A stretch of DNA of 64,000 nt from JAYSSF01 sp043772005 (GCA_043772005.1 JAYVGP010000010.1:59426-123425); one strand, 5' to 3'. Counted from the first letter of the stretch, positions 1-9,852 are shown. Numbers and translations are program-made. Notes: generated by a model not told the origin, from the letters alone.

Positions 1-71
1 TACTATGGGTTTTACTTTTATTATGAGCTGTGTGATGGTTATGAATTTATCTTACTAAGAAAAAAATATAA
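1..71 (+). CDS. C-terminal end of a membrane protein (5' truncated)
   Basis: Reading frame 3 gives a 22-residue tail, hydrophobic and Gly-rich, ending in KKKI and TAA at 69-71. Three of its glycines are UGA. A single membrane helix followed by a short basic tail is typical of a C-terminal anchor on a secreted protein. The rest lies before the window, so the family cannot be named. The other two frames at this spot do not give a credible protein. Confidence 0.45.
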
Positions 72-121
72 TTATGAGTTATGAACAACAGTGAATCCCC
101 GAGAAGGGGAAATCATGAACT

Positions 122-532
122 ATGAATTATACAATCTCTTCTGCCGAAGAAATGATCAAATTAGGTGAATCTCTTTTGCAGATTGGTAGTAAATTTCTCG
201 TCCATGGGATCCTATGAGCTGGTAAGACTCACCTATGCAAGTGATTTGCACAAAGCCTTGGTCTAGATCCATCTCAAGTACATAGTCCTACCTATGTCTA
301 CTATCATGAGTATGAAAACAAGCTATTTCATGGAGACTTCTATAGGATTGACAATCCTAGCACTCTCACCCTCAGAGGCATCAGCGATACCATGGAAGAC
401 TACGATTACTGCTTTATCGAATGGCCGAACTTCCCAGACTATTACGCCGACTCCTCACGACACACCATCACTATCGAGCATGATCCAGTTGACGAAAACT
501 CTAGAATAGTTATCATTATCCCATACACCTAA
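122..532 (+). CDS. tsaE: tRNA threonylcarbamoyladenosine biosynthesis ATPase TsaE
   Basis: 136-aa P-loop ATPase, normal TsaE length. TsaE works with TsaB and TsaD in making the t6A modification at tRNA position 37 for ANN codons. The Walker A loop GILGAGKT lies at residues 29-36, and its fourth residue is a UGA-encoded Gly. Downstream, 'HSPTYVYYHEYE', 'LFHGDFYRID' and 'FIEWPN' match the conserved SPTF-, HxDxYR- and EWPE-type motifs of the family. The start is the first ATG in frame with the P-loop. No other t6A gene is in the window. Confidence 0.92.
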
Positions 533-563
533 ATACTATGATTTATGCTTTACGATTTATAAT

Positions 564-1571
564 TTAAGAAGAGTACACTCCCGGACTACTCTGTCTCACT
601 ACTCCATAAATTTCCAACATTGACAATCCCGTCTGTAACTCTATCAGACTAATCTGCATCTGACTCATTATATATCACAAATCTACTCACTGCCCTGCTT
701 GAGCAATACAATTATAAATCATCTGTTCTTGGTCAGATAATTGTAATGATAACTTATAGTTATCAATAGAAGATCACAGATCAGAACTTGCATTACGACG
801 AATAAAATATTGATCTGCCCATGCCTGAATATCAATCAATGCCTGTGCCTTATGCTCTGCAAGCAGCATATTTGTCCCTTCGCTTGTCGGCACAAAGATT
901 GAATTTGGTGTTACATACAGAGGCTTATTCATCACCATAGCAAGCTCTGCCGTGATCAGACTACCACTTCCCACAGCAGCCTCAGGTAGTACTACATAAT
1001 CACTATATCATGCCACAATACGATTACGTTGAGGAAAGGTATAATGGGTACTTGACTGCTTGAGCTTAAATTCAGAATAAACTAATCATCCAGCATCAAT
1101 AATCTGTTGCACGATATGACGTCTAGTACTACCCAATACAGTAGCTAATCCGGCTCATAATATTGCAATTGTTGGTATCCCACGAGCAATACTACCCATA
1201 TGTACATATTCATCTACTCACTCTGCCATACCAGAAATTGTCACAATATCATAGTTTGCTAATGTGTCCAAGATTTGATCAAGCACACGATATGCATAAT
1301 CACTTGGCTTACGAGGTCATACAATTGCTACTATTGACTTAGATAATAATTCTTTATTGCCCATTGTATAATAAATATATGGCTTACTCGATATCTGATA
1401 TGTTTTATAATGGTAGGTCTGACCCCCGTCAATATGAGCCTTGATATAATGCCTATCGAGATACTCTTGTACCCCACTCACATCTCTATTATGGTCAAAA
1501 TCACCTGACTTTAAGTCAGATATTTTGACAGCATTATCCAGTGAATATAGTAATGTGCGATAGTCATACAT
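564..1571 (-). CDS. dprA: DNA-processing protein DprA/Smf
   Basis: 335 aa. DprA binds incoming single-stranded DNA during natural transformation and loads RecA. The Rossmann-like domain begins with 'IVAIVGPRKPSDYA' and carries 'GMAEGVDEYVH', 'THYTFPQRNRIVAG' and 'GSGSLITAE', all diagnostic. After two in-frame UGA(Gly) codons the C-terminus forms the small winged-helix domain common in DprA ('LIELQTGLSMLEIYGVV'). The N-terminal ~80 residues are less conserved. The gene stands alone, downstream of a possible small RNA. With ComEC (51240-52820) and pilus-like genes it suggests competence. Confidence 0.93.
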
Positions 1572-1607
1572 ATCAAAAATATATCAATAAAACTACCGAA
1601 ATCAAAC

Positions 1608-1677
1608 AAAAAAAAATCACACCATCAACGTGTATTGGATGTGATTACATGACTTGGTCACGATAGTTACTCTACGT
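1608..1677 (-). ncRNA. candidate small RNA (or dprA leader) ending in a terminator hairpin
   Basis: A sigma70-like promoter (1684-1711) would start a transcript near 1677. About 70 nt later comes a hairpin with arms AATCACAtCCA and TGGtGTGATT (1615-1646), followed by nine U residues (1616-1608). A second small stem, GUGAC-CAA-GUCAU, lies before it. Either this is an independent small RNA, or the hairpin attenuates dprA (ATG at 1571). It could also simply end transcription from the gene at 1765-2373. I know of no matching RNA family. Confidence 0.4.
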
Positions 1678-1683
1678 AATTAT

Positions 1684-1711
1684 ATTATAATTATATTTTT
1701 ATATCTGTCAA
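1684..1711 (-). promoter_or_regulatory. sigma70-type promoter upstream of dprA/candidate sRNA
   Basis: On the minus strand TTGACA (1711-1706), a 16-bp spacer and TATAAT (1689-1684). Both hexamers match consensus exactly. It lies just downstream of the gene ending at 1765. Confidence 0.6.
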
Positions 1712-1764
1712 ATATATTATATACTTTATATTATATAGCTCATAAATCTAATAGTTCCGCTCTC

Positions 1765-2373
1765 TTAAAGTTGATCATATAAACTGCCAAGTTTTTCTTC
1801 TCTATCTTTCTGATCAGCTACGACGGCCGTCTTACGATCCAAGGTATCGAGCAATAAAGCCCATCTCTTGACACGATATTCTCTCTGAGCCAAAATTTCA
1901 TCTCTTTCTGCTTGAATGCTCTTATCTCATTCTTCTCATTTCTCATGTTCTTTGATACTTTCAGTAAGATGATTTTGTAGATTCATCTGTTCCTCAACAT
2001 AGATCTGATATAGTCTATCAATTTGAAATGGATAAAGCTCATTAACCATCTTAGAGATTACATTACCCTCATTCTCAACAGAGATCGTCATCTCAGGCAG
2101 TCAGACTTCCTCTCATTTCATATCAAGTAACACTTCACTACTGAATGATGCGGATACAAGCTGGTTAAGTAAATCCCAGTCAAAATCGTCTTTCCATAAA
2201 TTTGGAACCTGATACTCTACAGCAATAAATTTACTCACATATTCACGAAACCAGATCTGATCCTTGAGTCATCACTCAATCGTACCATGTAGGGTTTCAT
2301 ATTTCTCTATAATTGCTTTTTTATCTTCTTTCTCTCTCAACTCATCAACATACTTGAGAAAATCAAATAACAT
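1765..2373 (-). CDS. hypothetical coiled-coil protein
   Basis: 202 aa, no family recognised. The N-terminus is highly charged (MLFDFLKYVDELREKEDKK). The middle is a mixed domain ('PEMTISVENEGNVISKMVNELYPFQIDRLYQIYVEE'-like, split here for brevity: residues ~95-130). The C-terminal ~70 residues are rich in Glu, Lys and Gln with heptad-like spacing and probably form a coiled coil. No signal peptide or membrane helix. UGA codons at Gly positions such as 'TIEGGLKD' confirm the frame. It lies downstream of the HTH regulator on the same strand, 80 bp away, so the two may be co-transcribed. Confidence 0.7.
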
Positions 2374-2453
2374 AGGTTTGTATAATAATTAATAAAATCA
2401 TTATCCTTGTTCTAATCTTTTAGATTTATATTGCAAGTGATCATCGATACTAT

Positions 2454-3050
2454 CTATCCTTTGAATGCATAGAATATCAAGAACAAAATAACAACAATAA
2501 AAATAAATAAATACAAACGATTTTCCATACTCATGCGAGATTTATCCTTTTGTAGCCTGTCAATCATATCTTCCATCTTTTGCTTATCACTCACGAGTTG
2601 TTGTTTCTCTGCAGTATAATCAGGCAAAGCAATCATTGATTTAATTCTTGTCTCAAGCTCTCCTACCTTATTCTGGAGCATAAAAATAACTTTATTCTTA
2701 TCTTCGATGAGATTATCTTTGTCTTCCAGGGCCTGTTGAAATTTTTCAAACTTCTCATCAAGCAATGACGCAAGCTCATCAATATTAACCCCAGTACTCA
2801 ATGATGTTCTACCAGCATCCAGGTTATTCATCGACTCAGGAGATAACACATCTACCCTCCCATTAGATTGTGGTAACGTGTCAAACTCTGACCTCATCTT
2901 CATCACTTCTGCTTGGTTGAGCATAACTTTATTTCATACTTTCTTAGCACTAAGTTTACCGTCACTAATATATCTATCGATTGTTCTTGTAGATACACCA
3001 ATCAGTTGAGCTGCTGCTTCTTTCGATACATTATAAATTTTGTCTGACAT
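2454..3050 (-). CDS. HTH DNA-binding protein with coiled coil and C-terminal membrane anchor
   Basis: 198 aa. Residues ~5-45 form an excisionase/MerR-like helix-turn-helix: 'SKEAAAQLIGVST',  'RTIDRYISDGKL', 'AKKVGNKVML'. The Gly of KVGNK is a UGA codon. A long coiled coil follows (~85-165), then one membrane helix at the very C-terminus (LYLFIFIVVILFLIFYAF). This is a tail-anchored regulator: DNA binding near the membrane, with the coiled coil probably for dimerisation. Its own promoter contains a near-palindrome, suggesting autoregulation. Function unknown; the HTH call is firm. Confidence 0.8.
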
Positions 3051-3087
3051 TTTACCATACACTAAAAAAATAAAATTGATTGTAAAG

Positions 3088-3115
3088 ATTATAACCATCT
3101 GTCAGACAAATGCAA
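3088..3115 (-). promoter_or_regulatory. promoter of the HTH gene with an embedded palindromic operator
   Basis: Minus strand: TTGCAT (3115-3110), 16-bp spacer, TATAAT (3093-3088), 38 bp before the ATG. The spacer is nearly filled by the imperfect palindrome CATCTGTCAGACAAATG (3096-3112; arms CATcTGTC/GACAaATG). A dimeric HTH protein bound here would block RNA polymerase, as in classic autorepression. Hexamers and palindrome are seen directly; the regulator is inferred. Confidence 0.5.
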
Positions 3116-3377
3116 TACCAACAATAGTATGTATGTCAACAATCTAATGGTGAGATAACATAAATAGCTCAGTCTATCAAAATAGCAATATGTTCCGATA
3201 ACTTTTGGAAGTAATACTGCTTTCTATAAAAGATATCTCACTCATAAAGTGATACACAACTCAATTGATTTAGAACAGCGAATAAATATAATAATCAAAC
3301 CATTGATTTATATAAAATATATCTGATAACTATCAGTTATCACTAATTTATCATTTTATATTGCATTGCCAATTATA
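3116..3377. other. AT-rich intergenic region between divergent HTH gene and ftsA
   Basis: The whole gap between the HTH gene start and ftsA is about 380 bp. I see no ORF with coding character under either code, no tRNA and no clear hairpin-plus-T-tract. The only signals are the promoters at its two ends. Confidence 0.5.
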
Positions 3378-3406
3378 TTGACTAGTATCAATTTAATAAT
3401 TTTTAT
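3378..3406 (+). promoter_or_regulatory. possible ftsA promoter
   Basis: TTGACT (3378-3383), 17-bp spacer, TTTTAT (3401-3406), 24 bp before the ftsA ATG. The -35 is good but the -10 is weak, so this is tentative. Confidence 0.3.
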
Positions 3407-3430
3407 CTCGTTAAGAAATTCTTGTAGCAC

Positions 3431-4606
3431 ATGCAATCACTCAAAGCAGTCTTTGATATAGGTAATGGATACGTAAAATGAGCTCTCATATCTCAGGAGG
3501 AAGGAAAACACATCGTATTAGTCAAAGATATGGTCAAAACCAAATGAATGAGAAAAGGTAAAGTACTTGACAGCAATGATTGTGTTGATAGTATCAAACA
3601 AGTAATGCAAACATTCTTCAAAAAGCTTGGTGCTGACTTTGTCGATGAAGTACATCTCACAATCTCCCATCCTGATATGCTTGTCACAAGATTTAATGAA
3701 CAGAAAAGAATCATGAGTGACAAAATCATCAATGATGATGTCGATCACCTACTCAAAATCATATGAGAAATCGCACAACAATCAAATTATGAAATTATCA
3801 AACTTATGCCAGTACATTGGATTGTTGATGAGCAGCTTACTGTAGCAGACCCAATTGGCATGGAAGCAAGAAAACTTGAACTTGTCGCAGATGTGTTTGC
3901 CATACCTAAGTCATTTTATACAGCACTCACTGAGTTATTTGATAAATTAACCCTCAATATTGCAGATATCACACCCAACATTGTAGTAGCAAGTGAACTC
4001 TTACTCGATTTTGATCAAAAAGATCTCGGAACTCTCCTCATCGATATTGGGTATAATCAAACATCATATGTAGTCTACGAAAACGGATATCCACTCACAT
4101 ACTGAGTTGTGTCTATGTGATGAGAAGACGTAACTAAAGACATATCTATTGGACTTCAGGTAGATATCAAAGAGGCAGAAACTATCAAAGTAGGAACCTG
4201 ATTATCCATTGATACAACGGGTACTACAAACGACAGACTTGATCTCACTTTCCTCAACAACGTCATTACATCCAGATACGAAGAAATATTTGAATACATT
4301 AATGATCAATTGATTAGTATTGATAAAGATGGAAGACTAGCATGAGGAATATATTTATATGGAGGATGAGCTAAGCTGACTGGAGTAGATGATATCGCAA
4401 AAAACATGTTCAAGCTTGCTACTTTCTATGCTAAAGATCATACTATGTGACTACCAGAATTGGGCAATAACCTCCAACTCATCAACATCCTTGCGGCATA
4501 TCATTGGTCAGAAAAATATCATCAAGATAACAAAAGATGACTATGACTATGATTCTCAATGGACTGGGCAAAGAATGTATGGAACTTTATTAAAGAAATT
4601 TTCTAA
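3431..4606 (+). CDS. ftsA: cell division protein FtsA
   Basis: 391 aa, actin-fold ATPase that tethers FtsZ filaments to the membrane. The first phosphate loop 'AVFDIGNGYVKGALI' opens the protein; 'LLIDIGYNQTSYVVYENG' is the second, and 'GGIYLYGGGAKLTGV' is the adenosine motif. Many of these Gly are UGA. The SHS2-like insertion ('VHLTISHPDMLVTRFN') is recognisable, as is the C-terminal amphipathic end 'WAKNVWNFIKEIF' typical of the membrane-targeting helix. Gene order ftsA-ftsZ is the classic division cluster. Sequence is divergent from model FtsA but the context settles it. Confidence 0.88.
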
Positions 4607-4838
4607 TGATCTGATCAAATTTTATGAAATGAATGGACTGACTTGGGCAGTATTGAAAACCCAAAGAGATAACTAAAAGTAATTCCATAGACGCCAATAA
4701 TGATAAAAATGATATATACTGAATTAGGGATCAAATATTAACAAGTCGAAAATTAGTAAATGAAAATAAGCAACAATATATATGAGAGCTCTATAAAAAA
4801 AGTCCTCAGATATTTATATCAGCGCTTCTTGGAGCAAC

Positions 4839-4867
4839 TTCAAGATTCAATTAAGTTACATTATAAA
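4839..4867 (+). promoter_or_regulatory. possible ftsZ promoter
   Basis: TTCAAG (4839-4844), 17-bp spacer, TATAAA (4862-4867), 29 bp before the ftsZ start. The 290-bp ftsA-ftsZ gap is otherwise without a credible gene, so ftsZ probably has its own promoter. Confidence 0.35.
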
Positions 4868-4896
4868 CTTTATCAACCTTATTAACTAACTAACAC

Positions 4897-6060
4897 ATGG
4901 CAATTACAGAATTCATCCCAGACTTTATACCAGGAGCTAAAATTAAAGTAATCGGCGTAGGTGGCGCTGGCAACAACGCACTTAATCGTATGGTCAAAGA
5001 ACATCTCACAGGAGTAGAGTTTATCGCTGTTAACACAGATGCACAAGCGCTCTCAATAAGTCTTGCAGACAAGAAGATCCATATCGGTATGAATGTTACA
5101 AGAGGACTTGGTGCAGGAGCAAACCCTGAAATCGGTCGTAAAGCAGCCGAAGAAAGTATCGATGAAATCAAGAAATTCTTGATGGATGCTGACATGATCT
5201 TTATTACTGCTGGTATGGGTGGTGGTACTGGTACTGGCGCTGCATCTGTAATCGCTCAAACCGCTAAAGAGATGTGAATCCTTACCGTTGGTGTAGTAAC
5301 GAAACCATTTAGCTTTGAACACAAAGCAAGATTCAATAATGCAATGGATGGTCTCGCAAGACTCAAAGATGCAGTTGATACGCTTATCGTAATCCCAAAT
5401 GATAAAATCTTCAACATCGTGGACAAGAAGACATCTTTCAACCAAGCATTCCTCTTGATCGACAAGATCTTAATGCTTGGTGTACAAGGTATCGCTGATT
5501 TGATCACTAAACCAGGTCTCATCAATATCGACTTTGCAGATATCAAAAAGATCATCTCTAACTCTGGTAATGCCCTCCTCGGTATTGGATATGGTGAAGG
5601 CGAAAACCGTGCAGTAGAGGCTGCCCGCAAAGCAATTGAAAACCCATTACTCGAAGCAAGACTTACAGGAGCCAAGAGAGTTATTTTCTCAGTTACAGGT
5701 GGTAGCGATCTTACTCCAGTAGAAGTACAAGAAGCAAGTAGAATCGTTGAAGAAATCTTGGATGAAGATGCTGAAATGATTTGGGGAATGAGTATTGACG
5801 ATGACTACGGAGATGAAGTGAAGATTACTGTGATTGCTACATGATTTGTAGGAGAAGAGCAAGAAGGACCAATCAAAGGATCATCAAGAGACCTTTTGGG
5901 TCGTAAGGTAGGGGGCAGTATGGGTGGTGGTGGAGACAGCTTTATCAATAGAGCTCTCAGATCTAGTGGTGCTCAACCTAGACACGAAGAACCTGAAACT
6001 CCAAAATCAAATCCAGATAGCGAACTTCCATCATTTATGAGAAGAAGCGTAGGTAGATAA
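4897..6060 (+). CDS. ftsZ: cell division GTPase FtsZ
   Basis: 387 aa tubulin-like GTPase forming the Z ring. Nucleotide-binding signatures: 'VGGAGNNALNRM' near residue 20, 'AVNTDAQAL', and the tubulin signature 'GMGGGTGTGAA' near residue 108. 'KEMGILTVGVVTKPF' is interrupted by UGA exactly where other FtsZ proteins have Gly. The C-terminal tail is short and Gly-rich, ending 'LPSFMRRSVGR', which resembles the conserved peptide that binds FtsA. Only two Gly codons are UGA among dozens of GGN, fitting high expression. Confidence 0.97.
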
Positions 6061-6070
6061 TCATACTCCG

Positions 6071-6110
6071 ACCTCTTGTGTGTTTTAGTCAACCATAAGA
6101 GGTTTTCTAC
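6071..6110 (+). terminator. probable rho-independent terminator of ftsZ
   Basis: Stem ACCTCTT/AAGAGGT (6071-6077, 6097-6103) with a 19-nt loop, then a T-rich run. It starts 10 bp after the ftsZ stop. The long loop lowers confidence. Confidence 0.45.
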
Positions 6111-6133
6111 TTTTAATGATACATTAATATATT

Positions 6134-6463
6134 ATGACAACATTTATATCAGATATAAAAGATTTTCTAAACCACTGATTCTTATGAGTAGGAACTCCAT
6201 TAATAAATGAAACTAAAAAAACATTCTGAGAACAATTTGAAGAGCTAGTTAGACAAATCTCAAATAAAGGTAGGGCATATAGCGTAATACAAGATATCAG
6301 AGAAACAGCTAGACAAAAATGAATTCTAGAAAAACAGTTAATTAGTCCTAATCCAATAATCAAAGATATCTATAATATTCTTGGAAGAAAAATCATAAAC
6401 TACAAGGAAATTGGTCATAAGTTAGAAGAATTAGAAGAAAATATAAACAATTGAATCCTATAG
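6134..6463 (+). CDS. hypothetical protein
   Basis: 109 aa, no family recognised. Starts MTTFISDIKDFLNHGFLG with UGA Gly at expected turn positions and ends at TAG. Predominantly charged and helical, with repeated E/K/N residues in the last 30 residues ('KLEELEENINNGIL'). No signal peptide or membrane helix. It sits between ftsZ and the epsilon-like gene on the same strand, separated by 50 bp from the latter. Reading is consistent under code 25 and has four or more UGA codons. Confidence 0.6.
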
Positions 6464-6512
6464 AGTTGAATCATAAAACATATATTATAGTTTAAATTAT
6501 TTTTTATAGTCC

Positions 6513-6956
6513 ATGCTTCATCTCACCATCCAATCTCTCGACGGAATACAATACGACTGACCAGTCAAGCAAATCACAGTACCCACATTATCAGGCCAGA
6601 TTACCATACTGCCATGACATCAGCCACTTGTGACTATCTGCACAACGGGTCTCATGAAGATTGTGCCGCCAGAGATTGATGATAGCCTACTTGGTAGATA
6701 CATCATCACAAACAAAGTCATTAATATTAGTATCAGTCAGTGAGTGCTTCAAATTGAATGAGATCAAATTAATATTATCAGCGCACAAGCAACTAATTCA
6801 CCTACTGAGTCACTTGAAATTCTTGAACAAAATAAATCTGACCTCCTCATGAAACTTGAGATGATCAAAGTTGATCAGAACTCTGATGCATACGAAGATA
6901 TTCTCAATGATATCCAGAAGATTGATGCAGATATTAAACTAAGTAAGCTAAAATAA
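6513..6956 (+). CDS. atpC: F-type ATP synthase epsilon subunit-like protein (orphan)
   Basis: 147 aa. The N-terminal beta-sandwich matches the epsilon/delta subunit of F1: 'VKQITVPTLSGQITILPGHQPLV' (read in two pieces, residues ~18-40) is the strongly conserved stretch, with the Gly of LPGH encoded by UGA. The C-terminal ~60 residues are helical, as in epsilon. In the complete enzyme epsilon links the rotor to F1 and inhibits ATPase. No other atp genes are near, which is unusual since atpC normally ends the atp operon. It could be the real subunit encoded apart, or a relic used otherwise. Confidence 0.75.
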
Positions 6957-6979
6957 TCCCGACTCCGGGATTTTTATTT
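6956..6979 (+). terminator. rho-independent terminator after atpC
   Basis: ATCCCG (6956-6961), loop ACTC, CGGGAT (6966-6971), then TTTTATTT. It begins at the last base of the stop codon. Confidence 0.8.
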
Positions 6980-7033
6980 GTATCAATTGACTCAATCCTT
7001 ATACTTTAAAAACATTTTAACTCTACAAACCAT

Positions 7034-8131
7034 ATGTCATATTTTGCAATCCTTGGTAAACACAAACAAATCTCTCTTGCAGAGCTACAATATATTCACC
7101 CAGAGAATCTCAAAACTCATGGTCCTATCGCTATCTTCGATACACAGTTTCCTGATAAGCTCAGACAACTATGAGGCATTATAAAACGGTGAGAAGTTAA
7201 AACCTTATGAACTTTAGAAGCCCTATGAACAACAGCGGATACTCGTGAGAGTAGAGCCCTAGGACTTATCGGTACCAACTCTCGCCTTCTTGGTAAGCAT
7301 CTCAAAAATTCATGATACACCAAGAGATTTAAAGAGCTTACCCTCGATCACTGTGATCTTGAAGTACAGGAAAAATGACAAGAACTCATCCTGATTCATA
7401 GCAATGAAACACTCGATGAAACAGTCCAAATTGGTGTCGTAACTGGGTATCAAGATATCTGACTATTTGAGATTGTTGATTTTGAGAAGCCTGGATCTGG
7501 TATGGGTATCGGAATGATGCCCGCCAAACTCGCACTCACTATGATCAATATTGCGCTTGCCCATCATCAAGCAGCGCATAAAAGTATTATAGAGAAAGAA
7601 TACACGGTATATGATCCATTCTGCGGGTTTGGTACTACGGGTTTCTTAGCTAATGCTCATGGATATCATGTGATCTGTTCTGACATCAATGGTAGTTTGA
7701 TCAAGCCCAACCTCACTTGGTGGCAGACTCATGCTCGTCATACTGATCATCGCTTCACAGCATTTAAGCATGACGCTACGGATCCTATTACCAAATCATT
7801 TGTTAAACATACTGACGTTATCGTCACAGAGTGATGGCTATGACCTATCGTAACAACTCGTCTCATGCCTAAGGTAGCGCATCATCAGCTCGCTCAGGTC
7901 GGAGAAGTATATTGTGGATTTATGAAGCAGGCAGATGCTTATTTTGATGATATTATAATCTGTATGACTATCCCCGTCTACCGCATCTATGAAGTCAACG
8001 TCATCCTCGAAATGATTGAGGATCTAATAGGATCAAATAAAAAATGGACCATTTCACCCATACCTCAAGTTTACGAACGCAAATGACAATTTGTTACAAG
8101 ACAAATTCTAGTACTCCAAAAGAAGTCATAA
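7034..8131 (+). CDS. TRM11-like RNA guanine-N2 methyltransferase
   Basis: 365 aa. C-terminal SAM-dependent methyltransferase: 'MMPAKLALTMINIAL' , motif I 'VYDPFCGFGTTGFLA', 'SDINGSLI', and 'VIVTEGWLGP' in the place of the NPPY-type catalytic motif. This arrangement matches the TRM11/tRNA-G10 dimethyltransferase group rather than DNA methylases. The N-terminal ~170 residues ('FAILGKHKQISLAELQYI') resemble the start of archaeal and CPR homologues, although a clear THUMP domain is not evident to me. UGA codons are frequent. Substrate (tRNA G10) is inferred from the family. Confidence 0.78.
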
Positions 8132-8132
8132 T

Positions 8133-8216
8133 ATGCCGCATGGTATCAATAATCTCTTATTTATCTTTATGCTCCTTGGTCTCATGGTAGCTATTGCTAG
8201 TGCAGGCAGAAAGTAA
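8133..8216 (+). CDS. small single-span membrane peptide
   Basis: 27 aa, starting one base after the methyltransferase stop. It is almost wholly hydrophobic (LLFIFMLLGLMVAIASAG) and ends in RK. The tight spacing and hydrophobic pattern suggest a translated small protein, but there is no family to support it. Confidence 0.35.
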   Translation: MPHGINNLLFIFMLLGLMVAIASAGRK

Positions 8217-8247
8217 TATATATATATATATATATTTTATATATAAT

Positions 8248-8274
8248 AAAAAATCATCGCAGCGATGATTTTTT
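8248..8274. terminator. bidirectional terminator between convergent genes
   Basis: AAAAAATCATC - GCAGC - GATGATTTTTT perfect hairpin with A and T tracts on both sides. Serves the plus-strand methyltransferase unit and the minus-strand trxA. Confidence 0.85.
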
Positions 8275-8286
8275 ATTTTCTTTATA

Positions 8287-8616
8287 TTAAGCAATGAGTA
8301 ACAATGAGTCAATCAATAGAGATCGAAATTCTAATCACTTAAGCCCATTAATAGTATCAAGCTTGATTCAGTTACGATAGATCATCACCGTAGGTATACT
8401 CATAATTTGCAACTCCTCTGTAAGATCCTGGTTAGCATCAATATCAAGCTTTACAATCGTAATCTTACCTTCATACTGTGCCTGAAGTTGCTCTAATACT
8501 GGACTAAGCATTTTACACGGTCCACACCATTCAGCAAAAAAGTCTACCAAGTAAAGCATACCTGTCATATCTTGTAATAATTCATTAGCGAATATTTCTT
8601 GGTCAATCAATCTCAT
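8287..8616 (-). CDS. trxA: thioredoxin
   Basis: 109 aa, normal length. The active site 'FFAEWCGPCKMLSPVL' with the CGPC redox pair sits near residue 30; the cis-Pro motif 'IPTVMIY' is present near residue 75. It reduces protein disulfides in the cytoplasm. The end of the protein needs two UGA(Gly) codons ('RNGIKLDTINGLKGLEF'), where thioredoxins have the final strand and helix. I chose the ATG at 8616; a TTG seven codons upstream is possible. It lies 21 bp after a 97-aa gene, probably one operon. Confidence 0.93.
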
Positions 8617-8637
8617 AACACAATACTTACAAAACAA

Positions 8638-8931
8638 TTAAAACGAAGCAACCATAGTACTCATACAATGACGAGTATAGAGTTGTCTTACAATATTTCT
8701 CACAAGCTTAATAATTCATAAATTGAGTTCAAAGTATCATTTAGCAGAAACAATCTCAAAGTTGTCTACATGATCATACTCATCAGCGTCAAACACAATT
8801 CGAAATTTATTAGAATTGATCTCTACCATACCCATATAACCACCCTCATCACGAGCATCAAACGTCATCTTCATAGAGGCAAGCTCCGCTGAATGTGTTA
8901 AAAGTGTGTCAAAGAGTTTTAATTGGTTCAT
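8638..8931 (-). CDS. hypothetical protein upstream of trxA
   Basis: 97 aa, unknown family. Starts MNQLKLFDTLLTHSAELASMKM; the middle 'MVEINSNKFRIVFDADEYDHVDNFEIV' region (residues ~33-60) looks like a small beta-rich domain. Two UGA codons after 'IVSAK' extend the reading frame into a basic C-terminus ending 'STMVASF'. No signal peptide or membrane helix. Probably co-transcribed with trxA. Confidence 0.6.
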
Positions 8932-9070
8932 GGGTTACTGATACACTTTTTTACCCTGATTGCAAGAGACACATCATCAATATTTATATAGAAACTTCAT
9001 ATTGATTTTATAAGAAACATTAATATGATATTTATATCAAGATAGCAATTTATTACATAATAGTTGATAC

Positions 9071-9850
9071 ATGAAGAGTCTGACTTTGCCCCAAGTGATA
9101 CCAACTTTGTCTAAATTTTATCACAAGATTATATCAATTGAGACTATCAAAACTCACATCCAAGAGATGACAAGCCAAGCTCTCAAGGATACCCAGATAT
9201 ACAAGATCATGTTTCATCTGAAGTCTAAGGGCTATATCATCAGCTGCAAGAAAGACTTATTTTATATCAAGCCACCACATGCACAAGTCAGCGAAGAAGA
9301 TCTTATTGCTCAACGATATTGGAAGCTCCTCTATCAACACTGTCGTACGGACTGTGATACTGCACGATATATCTGAGGAATCTCTGCCCTCGAGCTCATC
9401 AGCGGAGTAGGTCAGCTCAACACCGACGAAGTTATTATTATCAATGATAATAAAGCAGCGACTGAAGTTATCTGCTTCGACAAGAAAATAATCTATAAAA
9501 ACTACCACAATACCAACAACCAAACACTTTACGCTTCTAGCAAAAAACATACTCAAACTATATCACTGCCCTGAGCTAAAATCAAATATGCAGTCCTGGA
9601 ACTTGCACTACTCGAGACACTATACTCAATCCCCCGTACTCAACAGGCATACACACAACAATTTATCATCAAGCTCCTCAAAAAACACAAAAAAACACTG
9701 AACTGGTCAGTGCTCGAATCAATGATTAAACTAGGCAAATTCCACTCTAGCTTTAACAGACTCTACAAGCTTCTCAAAGACATCGATCCACTTATGTGAC
9801 AACGCCTTCACATCTTGATTAAAAAGTATAGTTATTTAATGGACGTTTAA
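9071..9850 (+). CDS. winged-helix protein resembling AbiEi-type antitoxin/transcriptional regulators
   Basis: 259 aa. N-terminal ~70 residues read as a winged helix ('DTQIYKIMFHLKSKGYIISCKKDLFYIKP'; residues ~41-70). A second segment, 'ARYIGGISALELISGVGQL', resembles the conserved middle of AbiEi-family proteins (type IV antitoxins and relatives). The C-terminus is basic and helical. No AbiEii nucleotidyltransferase toxin follows; the next gene, recJ, is convergent with a 2-bp gap. The family assignment is by resemblance and not certain. It could be a CPR-specific regulator. Confidence 0.5.
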
Positions 9851-9852
9851 TA

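Noticed and set aside
4607..4896. A possible small gene between ftsA and ftsZ, including a short frame from 4758
   Set aside because: It has no recognisable features, and the longer frame at 4389-4676 is mostly an out-of-frame shadow of ftsA.
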